Shown here one piece after another: positions 1-8,887 of a DNA stretch of 16,415 bases. A program made the position numbers and the translations under genes. Numbering within the stretch: the stretch's first letter is position 1; each line of letters begins with the position of its first letter. A model generated the notes under the pieces. That model was not told the origin of the DNA, searched no databases, and saw only the letters and a list, made by a program, of their open reading frames with translations. Origin of the DNA: Paraglomus occultum (Eukaryota; Glomeromycota; Glomeromycetes; Paraglomerales; Paraglomeraceae); NCBI GenBank assembly GCA_910592205.1, contig CAJVPJ010000803.1, positions 1-16,415 on the forward strand. The letters run 5' to 3'.

Positions 1-1364
1 AATTGATAAGTTGATTAAACTCTATACGTTAATCCGTTCGTACACTGGGGGAGTAAGTAAAGGAGACCATTTTGCACATATACTAATTTGCTCGTATTCA
101 GTTTATGTATACATAAAATGATCCATGGAACCACATTTTGAGATATTCGAGTAATGAAATTAATTCTAATAGCAATTATAAGGCTTGCTATCCCGTTAAA
201 AATTCAAATAAACAAAAATTTTGTTGAAGATAACGCTGGTAGTAATTGATGACTATACTAGGATATTTTCTGTAGTTACTAATAATTTGGCAGTATTGTC
301 TTGTTATCCGTAATCGCACAGTAGACTTTGTTGCGTACATCGCTGATTTGTGCCGCAAAATTGGACTAGGAACGAAAAAATACGTCATTGTTATCAGGCA
401 TCCAACTGTCAACGTATTCCTGATGTTACTTCCCGCAGCTTCGACATTATGTATTCTTAATCAAAAATTTAAGTAATCGAGAATTAGGGGAGAAATAAAC
501 CTTAGGGAGTTTAAGGATTGCGTGACAATAATCGAAATTTTGACCATAAATGTAATATAAACTTGTTGAAAATAATTGCTTAAACATAGAATTCAAGAAG
601 TAATGACTCATTAAAGAAATTTGAATTATTACTTTTGTGAAAAAATACATTTATTACATATTATTCTCGTCCTTTCTTAAAATTTTTTCATTTTTCCATA
701 ATGTTGACAGCTTTAAGTAGTCTATTATTTTTTTGTGACAGTAGCAATTGTCCAATATTGCTCTACCTACATGAGAAATTAATTGAATAATGAAATGCTG
801 AAGAGAGATGCTTCTCTATTATCTTTAGTCTACGAAAATTTGCAATAGTCTTTGACTCTTGGTTTGTTTGTTTGTTTCTGAGCCATCACATTAGCCCAAA
901 ATTATAAATACATCCACCAGCAAGTGTGGGGGTAGTCACAAAGCAGGAACTGCAGTTGAAAATAATGGGTAGACTATATTTAAAAAAACATTTGACATCA
1001 AGATTAATCAGTCAAACAGAGCATGTTTACCACTTGTAGTTACAACGCAAAATGCTACCCAATAAATTGTACTTAAGATAAATCCATAAATGTTTTAACG
1101 CAATTTTTATATAATTTTTTAAACAAACATCATATAGTTTAAATATATTAGTGAAAGAAACACATAGTTTAAATGGGCCTTCCTTCAATTATACATAAAA
1201 CGGTAAGCTTAACGTTTTGGTGTAAGTACTGGAAACTTTTTTGTAGCTTTTTATCAAACTTTATGTAACAAGAAACTATCAATCAATGATAGCAATTTTG
1301 CAATGTTAATAAATCTAAATATTCTATATATAATTAACATATTTAATCAAATAATAACAAGGTT
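1..1364. other. AT-rich intergenic stretch, no recognisable gene
   Basis: This stretch is AT-rich with frequent stops on both strands. Open frames reach at most about 75 codons. One plus-strand frame (about 277-475) and one minus-strand frame (188-412) overlap each other and neither resembles a family I know. A short (TTTG)n run lies near 862-876. The last 60 bases are downstream of the minus-strand acyltransferase and would contain its 3' UTR, but I see no clean AATAAA signal. Confidence 0.6.
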
Positions 1365-2962
1365 CTAATTCCATTCGTCGTTCCAGTCACCTTTTTTTGC
1401 AACGACTGCCAGTATCTTTTTGAACCCATTAACAAAATCAATCAACTTTTTTTTAGGTCTAATAGCACCTTCTTGATGTACAAACGTGCATTTGAGAATG
1501 TTATCGTAAGTTGCTATATTGACCGTAACAGCAGGCGCAATGACCTGGATAATCCAATAACAATATTAGAAAAACACACGAGAATCAAACTAGTAACTGT
1601 GAGTTTACTTACGGCTGTCGATTGCGATATCAACATTTCTAGTATTTTTACTCCATCGTCTGCAGGCTCATCCCTTTCAAAAGGCATCCACACATCAGCA
1701 TTAGACACTATAAGCGATGCTTCCCTTCCCATCGAGTTTACTTTTACCTGATTCGCATATTTATTTGTACATCGTCGTAATCCAGTGCATTGAATTGTTC
1801 TCTGCATATTCTTTGCAAGTTTGCATTCGTAAGTTTTAGTAATATCCCAAAAACTTGACTTGAGACTAGTCACCGAGATCATAAAATTATACGTAGTTAC
1901 ATATAAACCGACAGCTGCATCATCTATTGCTGGATTAGCGTACGGTCTAAATGACATTGGTGTCAGAGTAGATAACTTTTTGTCTTTGTCCACATCCACG
2001 AGAAAATGACGAGCCGAGATTAAAAGGGCCGTATGAATTATCGCATGAATTGTCGAGTTTTGCTGTTTCGAAATCAACGACAACGACTTAAATTCTTCCG
2101 GATCGAGTGACATTATTTTTAATTTGATACGAAAATTTTTAAGATTTGTTGCATGAACGTCTCCGGCATAGTACTTTGATCTGGATTTTGTAAGGGAGCT
2201 ATGTAGCGCCTTGAAGGTTTCCGTCACTAATAGTTTCATCGTTGGAGTGACATCGATTATTTTATTCCATGGCTCAAAAATCTGAGCATACGGAACGTTT
2301 ACCGTCGATGGTATGTTGCCCAATAAACTGAATTCTGTATTGTCGTTTGTATCAGGGTCATGTATATTATCATTGCTTCTTCTATCAGTGTTCTCAAGAC
2401 TCAGATCATGCATTACGTTTTTTAACGCCCTGTAAAACAGCGTATTTATCGTAAGAAAACTGGGTATATCCATCAAGCAATGATGGCAACAGAATAACAC
2501 AGATATCTCATAATTTCGCTTAGAATGCACAGCAACAGTCATTCTCCACAACGGAGCTGTTTCAATTGATAAATCAAACGGTTTTTCGTGTTCTATTTCC
2601 AATATCCTCTCTAAATCTTCATCTGATAGTATTATTACAAAGTGAACTTGTTGATATAGATTGATTGTAGGAATATGAACAAAATATGGATAGGGCCCGT
2701 TTGGATTCTTTATGCCGACTGACAATACTGGTTCACCGACAATAAATTCGGCAAGAACACGATAGATAGCCGGAAGTAATCTCTTCTTTATATTGGCCTT
2801 TAATTCAACTAGCGTTTCCATAGGTGTTGACGGGAAAAGATTTTTGCATTGATATCGCACAGTCGTGCAGATGTTTGTAAAGTAGTCCATGTTGTGGCGG
2901 ATAACGTATGTTTTTTCGAGATCGCTAAGAGGTCGAACAATTTGCAGAGTCGAATTTTCCAT
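1365..2962 (-). CDS. Alcohol acetyltransferase / condensation-fold acyltransferase, two exons
   Basis: The gene is predicted to encode a 509-residue acyl-CoA-dependent O-acyltransferase of the alcohol acetyltransferase family (condensation/BAHD-like fold), which moves an acetyl or acyl group from CoA to an alcohol. Exon 1 is 2962-1613 (450 codons) and exon 2 is 1544-1365 (59 codons plus stop), joined in phase 0 across a 68-bp GT-AG intron. The N-terminal RPLSDLEK...RHNM block (residues 10-25) is typical of the family. The catalytic HHxxxD motif is HHCLMD at residues 160-165. Later blocks are STLTPMSFRPY (331-341), VGLYVTTY (351-358) and GREASLIVSN (412-421). Exon 2 supplies a terminal strand-rich segment beginning VIAPAVTV, which an unspliced reading would lose. 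I chose the ATG at 2962 because it has A at -3 and G at +4 and puts the conserved block near the N-terminus; the frame is open to an earlier ATG at 3082, which would add 40 poorly matching residues. There is no signal peptide. The natural substrate is unknown. Length is normal for the family and no lesions are seen. Confidence 0.85.
1545..1612 (-). other. Spliceosomal intron of the acyltransferase gene
   Basis: On the minus strand the intron begins with a GTAAGT donor right after an Ala codon (exon end 1613) and ends with a pyrimidine-poor but acceptable ATCCAG acceptor at 1545. A CTAAT branch-point-like sequence lies about 20 bases before the acceptor. Splicing is phase 0 and keeps the frame open for 59 further codons that resemble the C-terminus of the family. 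Retaining the intron instead gives an unrelated 40-residue tail. Confidence 0.8.
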
Positions 2963-4020
2963 AGTTTCTATGAAATTCAACTTGGAGATCGTTGAATTAC
3001 TGGGAAGTTGGGTAAGGCCGTTTTTAAAATATATTTTCGGAATAATTACAAAATTTTGAACAGTAAGCATATCACAGGCCACTAATCGATGCTAGAGCAT
3101 AACAGGCCCCTCGATCTTCAAGACATCAAGTAAGATTTTACAGACAAGTAGAATAGGATAATACTCATATGTCAATCAGGGGATAAACTCCTAATTGTCG
3201 TTTCAACACTTGTTTTAAGCTTTTATTCTAAACGCATGTGTTGTACAACAACTGTTTAGAAATTTCTCTTTAGAAAATGTTCACTCAAACCTGCTCTAAT
3301 AGTCCAGAATTATCTGCTGCCAGCTCGCACGGTTTCTGTTATTGTGGAGGAAAAATTTTGAGAGATAGATAATAACTCTATTTACAAACGCTAAAAAAGG
3401 GGACACATTACGGCTACCAGCCTAATGACTATTACCTAATGACGGAAATTACCAAAATCGTGAGAAATTTCCGTAAGATATGCGTAAAAATGCAACCGGA
3501 GCTGACAAAGCGTATTGTGATAACTTTGATGGATAGGCAAAGGTTGTCAAGGCAAACTCTTGTTATTACAATGAATGTATTTATGTGATTGTCTTTGTTG
3601 CATGTCGAATGAAATATATCGGCTTATAGTAAAACAGCTAATTAATTTCATTTGGTTGTCAAATTAAATGTCGTCTCTGTGATTTAGTAAACTTATTTTT
3701 GCTAAGTACAAAGGTAACAATTATTTATTTAATTAGTAATATTGTACGATCAGTATAACAAGAATGTAGAGAAATGTTCGTACAAGTCGATAACGACATT
3801 TTAATACATGCTATATTAGGTTGTAAACAAATCACCCTGCATTAAACATACAAATTATAAATTACGTTAAAAATTTTGACAATTTATATGAGCTTTGAAC
3901 AAGTATATAATATTGGAGATGGTGATATCAAGTCTACATACATAATAAATTAAAAACAAAGCACTTGAATTCTTTACTCAGTATAAGCCAGTACAGCTAT
4001 CTACACGTAACGTCTCCTTT
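2963..4020. other. Intergenic stretch upstream of the acyltransferase
   Basis: This is where the 5' UTR and promoter of the minus-strand acyltransferase should lie. A weak TATA-like AAATATATTTT (minus strand) sits near 3023-3033, about 65 bases before the chosen start. I see no open frame with family resemblance and no RNA gene. The composition is AT-rich throughout. Confidence 0.5.
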
Positions 4021-4032
4021 ATATGAACTAGT

Positions 4033-4098
4033 TGGCTCGGCCTTCGGTAATATGTAGCTACGCTCCGATAATAGGTCTCTTGACTAACGGCTTTTTTT
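4033..4098 (+). repeat. Possible SINE or Pol III-derived fragment
   Basis: A slightly GC-rich patch contains TGGCTCGG (4033-4040), loosely like the start of a tRNA A box. About 40 bases on, GGTCTCTTGAC (4074-4084) is a poor B-box match, and a run of seven T follows at 4092-4098 that would act as a Pol III terminator. No tRNA cloverleaf can be drawn with confidence. It may be a decayed SINE or chance. Confidence 0.15.
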
Positions 4099-4930
4099 AA
4101 TCCCCCTTTTACGTAATTTATTAAGTAATCTTTGTGTACCATCGGATTTTCTAAAGTAAGAAATGATTATCAATTTAATAAACTTAATCATAGCATAATA
4201 ATAATAATAAGCGTTTAATTCATTATATCAAATTCTAATATTATTATATTACTTAAAATTTAATAAGATACTTTTATTAATTAATCTCCCTAATAAATCG
4301 GACAGGGTTTCATAGATGATATAATGTTATTTATTAATACAAAATGTTATAATTTTAAAAACTTTTAATAACATTAATGTCCAAACTTAATGTTGCCTAA
4401 CTTTAGTAAACTGTTTTTTTTTCTCACTAATATATTTTCAGATCATATGCTTGACCCTTATCAACCGGGGTACCTTGGCTCGAGTACTATTTGATCTGAT
4501 CAAAAATAAAGCCAATTATAGGCATGTTTTTTTAAAATTATATCTTAGATTCAGATCTATATTAAGAACTCATTCGAATGCATTGTCTAGTTTATTACAT
4601 CCGATGATCATGCGCATATAATGAAAACGTGTATTCAATATAAATAATTCATGTAGGAACACGAGCCACCTCGCGGGTTAATCTTGTGATTGCAGACTGG
4701 TAAGACTCAAGTAATACAGTACATAACATTACGCAATAAAATTTTTAGATTATACGGTTTGTTGTCATTATTATCGAATACGCTACCTCTCTAGTAATGT
4801 TACGATTGTTTAATCAGTCTTTGACCAATCAGTTTAAACAGTGTCTTTGTTCCAGTGTTTCCAATTTTCATGATTTGCATTGATTCTTTATAATAATTAA
4901 TAAAGTCTCCTTAACGTACACTCTCCAGAA
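4099..4930. other. Very AT-rich intergenic stretch
   Basis: The stretch is dominated by A and T, with an ATA microsatellite-like run near 4194-4210 and many short stop-rich frames. I see no gene, RNA or clear transposon terminus here. Confidence 0.5.
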
Positions 4931-5055
4931 GTGTACAATGAACTTACACACCCCGGATGTACGCTTATTTGTGTACCACCATATATCCCGTCACCTCCGG
5001 GATGTAAGTTAAATGGGTACACCCGGGGGATACGGGTTTTTGCGTGCATACCCGG
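4931..5055. repeat. GC-rich fold-back repeat block
   Basis: Two arms of about 27 bases, 4931-4957 and 4996-5022, are imperfect inverted repeats of each other. Both contain a TGTAC end, a (A)ACTTAC core and a CCGGA end, so the segment can fold into a long hairpin with a loop of about 40 bases. Immediately downstream come further CCCGGG-containing pieces, including the 10-bp palindrome TACCCGGGTA near 5045-5054. The block stands out against the AT-rich surroundings. It is probably a fragment or end of a repetitive element; no coding capacity is seen. Confidence 0.45.
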
Positions 5056-5508
5056 GTACTAGAATTATATATACACTCTGATGTAGCCAATTTTACCTAT
5101 GTCTGTTAAATCTTGTTGTCTAACCAAAAGAGCTATTTTGATCATACATGTAAAATTAACCGTTGCGCAGTATACCAATATGAGGCGATAGGCTATACCT
5201 TAGAGTTTTTCTCAGCATCCGCTTCATGATGGGCTCTCATGTGATTTAACACCGCACCGTTAATCAAAATTGTAATATTATGTCATTAATCACAGTAATA
5301 CACGAATTTCTCGAATACACTATTCCTTCTAACTTATCGAACGTTCAAATGAATATTCCTGCGACATAAATTATTATTAGTAGAATACTATCCATACTCA
5401 GTTAACATACCGATAATAACATTATCGTATCGTTATTTAATGAAGTTACTTATTGATGTGTTAAGTAAATAATCTCGTTTCGAACAGCAAATTGTTTAAT
5501 TACAATTA

Positions 5509-5675
5509 CACAGTAAAATCCGCTTTAGCAAACGTCCGGTTTGACGAAGATGGTCTTATAACAAAGATTTTATGGAACCAATTTATTCATATATATATAA
5601 ATAGAAGTTCGCTTTAACGAATAGTCCAAAGTTTTTGGCGAAACGAAGACCTTCGTTAAAGCGGATTTCACTGTG
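5509..5675. mobile_element. 167-bp MITE with pogo/Tigger-like termini
   Basis: The element starts CACAGTAAAATCCGCTTTAG and ends, read on the minus strand, CACAGTGAAATCCGCTTTAA. The terminal inverted repeats match over roughly 22 bases with few mismatches. Sub-terminal TTTAACGAA-type motifs recur in both orientations (for example near 5612-5622 and 5651-5660), as in pogo/Tigger-type elements. The left flank ends in TA; the right flank begins TT, so one target-site base may have mutated. It has no coding capacity, so it would need a transposase from a longer relative. The first 70 bases resemble the sequence starting at 16341. Confidence 0.75.
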
Positions 5676-6680
5676 TTTATTGTTTACACCATATTAGAGA
5701 TAACGACTCATTTACATTAAAAGCATCGGATCTAAGTTTTATCATGTTGGTTAAGAAATTATTAATGTTTGCAACAAACACGTAGTAGTAGTAAAACCAC
5801 TGCATTGCGAGATGACAAAGACTCACTTTGTTTTGATACGAATAATTAGAGGGTCGGGTGTAGCCTGCCGTCGCTGGCGGGCAGGCGGAAAATGGATTTT
5901 TGTAGTGTGAAGACAATTAGTTGGTGGCATACAATTTTTTTGGCATTAAAATTTGAAAATATTATCTTCCGTTCATTTAAATTCAAAACTAAATAATAAT
6001 AAGAGATTTAAAAAGTGTATCAAACCAACTTTTTCAATCATCTCTTTCAAGAGAACTGGCAGCGACTGGTAAGAGTTGGTTGTTTGAGTTTTTTTGTTGT
6101 TTTTTTTCTGTATTTACAATTTTCTCTTGTCATGTAAACAGATTACGTACTCAATAAATTTATTTGTTAACGAATGTTTATATAGTGCGTTGGTTGATTT
6201 ATACAGATTGTGATGCAGTCGCGAGTTTGGAAGGTATTGGTATAAATTTGGTTGATCAAAAGTGAGACCATTTTTCCTATAGTTAGGTTATATTTAATGT
6301 CAAATAAAAAATTAGGCTTTTTTTTTGTGTTCTTTGTGTTACGTTTTTTGGATCAAGGTTATGTACTTCATGTCAGAATCGATGCTTATAAAGTACTGTT
6401 GTTAGTTCTACATTATTTATCGTTATTCAAATTTACGATAATAAAAGTTTGGCAATAATACATTATAATAAATTTGTATGTATAATATGTTCTTTGCGTT
6501 ATGGGACTAAGTTTAGATTTATACAGATACTTTCCAATTTGAAAATTGTGTTAAATATTCGTTAATGGATATCACGCGTATTTATTGTTGTCAAGTATAA
6601 TAGCTTTTTTATTTAATTCAACCACATTAAAATAAAAAGGATTGGTAGAGATAAACGTGACAAACAAATCAAGAAAAACA
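5676..6680. other. Intergenic stretch with one GC-rich hairpin
   Basis: No open frame here resembles a known family. A 7-bp perfect stem, GCCTGCC at 5863-5869 paired with GGCAGGC at 5880-5886 around a 10-base loop, forms a small GC-rich island. Short open frames such as 6252-6458 are hydrophobic and T-rich, as expected by chance in such composition. Confidence 0.4.
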
Positions 6681-6902
6681 CTATGTAAATTGATTGAAAG
6701 CATGCGGAATTATAGATTTCGAATTGGAAGAGTTTTCTTTTTCTGATGATGCTTTAATGGCAGCGATCCTGGATTGTATAATGGATTTCGGCTTCGAGAT
6801 ATTGGCATTATTATTATTTTGATCTCCGGTTTTCCATGGAATAATCACATTAGTTTCAGTTTCAGTTTTCGTATTGAAAAATAAGAGTCGAGGAGTAATT
6901 TT
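6681..6902 (-). CDS. Possible 3'-terminal exon of an unidentified gene
   Basis: A 73-codon open frame without a start codon ends in TAG at 6681. Its translation is low-complexity and polar in a way typical of real protein tails: an asparagine run, then KPKSIIQSRIAAIKASSEKE and a Ser/Asn-rich end. A possible acceptor is the AG in CCGGAG just before the asparagine run. A possible upstream donor, CCAG followed by GTAACC on the minus strand near 6984-6990, does not join in an obviously correct frame. I cannot identify a product; it could equally be a chance frame or a gene relic. Confidence 0.2.
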   Translation of the reverse strand, partial: KITPRLLFFNTKTETETNVIIPWKTGDQNNNNANISKPKSIIQSRIAAIKASSEKENSSNSKSIIPHAFNQFT

Positions 6903-7150
6903 TTACTCTGTCAAAAGCATTTTTGAATTGTATCGTTAAGATTATATCGAATGCACCGCATTGAGTGCTACTAAGTTTTGGTTACCTGGAGGGTAAGAGC
7001 ATAACCATTTTCAGAGATAGTAGTTTGATGTTACTTTGCCGAGTAGATAGACAAGTGGATGTCCAAGTGAAATATCATTAACGGCAAGGTTTAATTGTTT
7101 ACTGCTGGTAATTAGTCAATAATGTTGTCTTTTATAGGTAGAGATAATAG

Positions 7151-7326
7151 CCACTCTGTGGAGTGACTCTGGAGCATTACTTTATAGAGTGGCTCTGGAG
7201 TGCCACTTGTAGAATAACTCCAGAGTATGGCTTGAGTCTGATCTGGAGTGCTACGAAAATTTCCTTGTTTATACATTTGTGTGACAATTACATTCCAGAG
7301 CGAACTTCTGGATCCGCTCTGGAGCG
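7151..7326. repeat. Dispersed CTCTGGAG palindromic-pair repeat
   Basis: The octamer CTCTGGAG occurs at 7167-7174, 7193-7200 and 7317-7324, its reverse complement CTCCAGAG at 7218-7225, and near-copies at 7241-7248 (ATCTGGAG) and 7293-7300 (TTCCAGAG). It is often extended to (A)CTCTGGAGT/C. An open plus-strand frame runs through the block, but its protein has no recognisable features, so the repeat probably creates the frame. The function is unknown. Confidence 0.6.
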
Positions 7327-7368
7327 CCGAGGTAATTTTCTTATCTGTCTATTATACTGTCATGAACG

Positions 7369-7414
7369 CATGCCTCTATACCTCATTCTTTCATGCCTCT
7401 ATACCCCATTCTCT
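7369..7414. repeat. 23-bp tandem duplication
   Basis: Two adjacent 23-base units, 7369-7391 and 7392-7414, both begin CATGCCTCTATACC and end CATTCTYT. They differ at about two positions, and a partial third copy (CATGAC) follows. This is a small minisatellite seed with no evident function. Confidence 0.65.
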
Positions 7415-7638
7415 CATGACTACCCACCATTTACACTCTTCTTTTCACTTTTAATTCTTATAACAAATGAGTCAGTCTACAAGTATATCTGCTTTAATGT
7501 CAAGAGGAACGCAAGACAGTATATGTGAATACATGAACTGGCCACCGGAGACAATGACACCCAACCGTCTAATTATAATGATTTAAGCTCCGTTCCTGAT
7601 CATTACAGTCATTCAACTCATCCTAGCGCAGCGCATTA

Positions 7639-8413
7639 AATGAAAGTAACATTCAGTTATCAGTAAATAATAAGAAGCGTACGTCTGTAGTGTGGGGAGC
7701 ATTTCTTTGAAGCCATGAAGAGGTGGCCATTATTATTATCTGTAACTTATGTAAGCAGAGATGTAAACCCGGAACACTTGCAACTCATTTAAACAATAAG
7801 CATAAAAGTAATATCGACACTTACCACTTCACCAACACACCATACATTCCATCAGCGATGTGTACAACTGGTGTTCACTGGTCTACAACGTCATTTGGAT
7901 CAATGCCTACAAAATTACGAAATAGACGAGTGCTATGTAGCACAATCTATAAAGAACACTGGGATATCCATCGTTGAATCTTCGAGATGCGCTCAAAATT
8001 ATTAACGTTCGCAACACGTGAAGAACGAACAAATGGCATTAAGAACCTCGCGTATGTCTATTAAATTATGCTACTAGAAAACACACCAGCGTTCATTTTT
8101 TGAAGCACTCACTGTTACAGCAACCAGTTGAAACTGAAGAACCGATAGAAGATGAAATAGAACGATACTTGGCCCTCCCCCCTTGCGAAAGATAAAACTC
8201 CACTAACGTGATGGCGTGCAAATTGGACGTGAGTTTCCGAGTCTCAGCAAAATGGCAAGAAATCAGTTATCTACACAAGGAACGTATTCCAAGCGAACAG
8301 GTGCAGCCCATACAGTTACCAAAATCCGAAACAATCTTGTGCCAGATGCAGTGCGAGCTACACTATGTCTGAAAAGCTGGATAGTGCAAATACGTGATCG
8401 TTGTCTAAACTAG
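7639..8413 (+). mobile_element. Decayed hAT-family transposase with BED finger
   Basis: Pieces of a hAT DNA-transposon transposase appear in order. An N-terminal BED zinc finger begins with basic KKRTSVVWGAF (frame from 7639) and then shows C-x2-C-x11-H-x4-H, with Cys at 7741 and 7750 and His at 7786 and 7801. A short core piece, LNLRDALK, is at 7974-7997 in another frame. The C-terminal dimerisation region starts IEDEIERYLALPP (about 8146-8184), jumps frame near 8211-8216, and continues FPSLSKMARNQL and IRNNLVPDAVRATLCLKSWI to 8413. A TGA at 7708-7710 interrupts the BED region, a TAA lies inside the C-terminal part, and most of the catalytic core is missing: about 775 bases remain where an intact gene needs about 2 kb. 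The copy must be inactive. I could not locate terminal repeats or an 8-bp target duplication. Confidence 0.8.
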
Positions 8414-8887
8414 GATGAATGATAAAGTTGAGATATGGCGTATTTGCACTGTCTGTAAGAATTATACTGAACTCAAACAGGATGAAAGCGATGTCAATAA
8501 AGCATCGGAAATTGAACCGACCGTCCAACTTTAATCTCAACACACTATATTCAACGCAAACTTGTCTCATAAAAGCAACGGACATGTTTATTGTGATCTT
8601 AAAAAGATTGGAGATCAAATCGGATGTTTTCTGTTGGTTTTTTCTTTTCTTTTCTTTCTTGGTGTTAGTATAATATACTAAGTATTGAATATGCGTAGGG
8701 TATGTAAATATGTACATAAGAGTATATTATCGATCAATGTTGTATATATTTACCTAATGTGAACGAATAAATGTATCGTTGTTGCGAACTGACCGATAAC
8801 ATTGCTGGTATACATTTGGTTTGATCTCATGGATAGATTCGCCGTTGTCTTCGAAATCTGAATCGTCCAATTTGGAAATTGCACGAA
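8414..8887. other. Spacer between the hAT remnant and the kinesin pseudogene
   Basis: This stretch has several open frames on both strands of up to about 119 codons that overlap each other and show no family resemblance. It includes a pyrimidine-rich tract near 8630-8665. The 3' terminus of the hAT element may lie in it but is not recognisable. Confidence 0.4.

Noticed and set aside
1473-1751. Plus-strand open frame of 92 codons
   Set aside because: It lies opposite the acyltransferase exons and intron and is a shadow of that gene.
7163-7528. Plus-strand open frame of 121 codons
   Set aside because: It runs through the CTCTGGAG repeats and the 23-bp tandem duplication; the translation has no domain or sensible composition.
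8358-8717. Minus-strand open frame of 119 codons
   Set aside because: It overlaps the end of the hAT transposase on the other strand and has no family resemblance.
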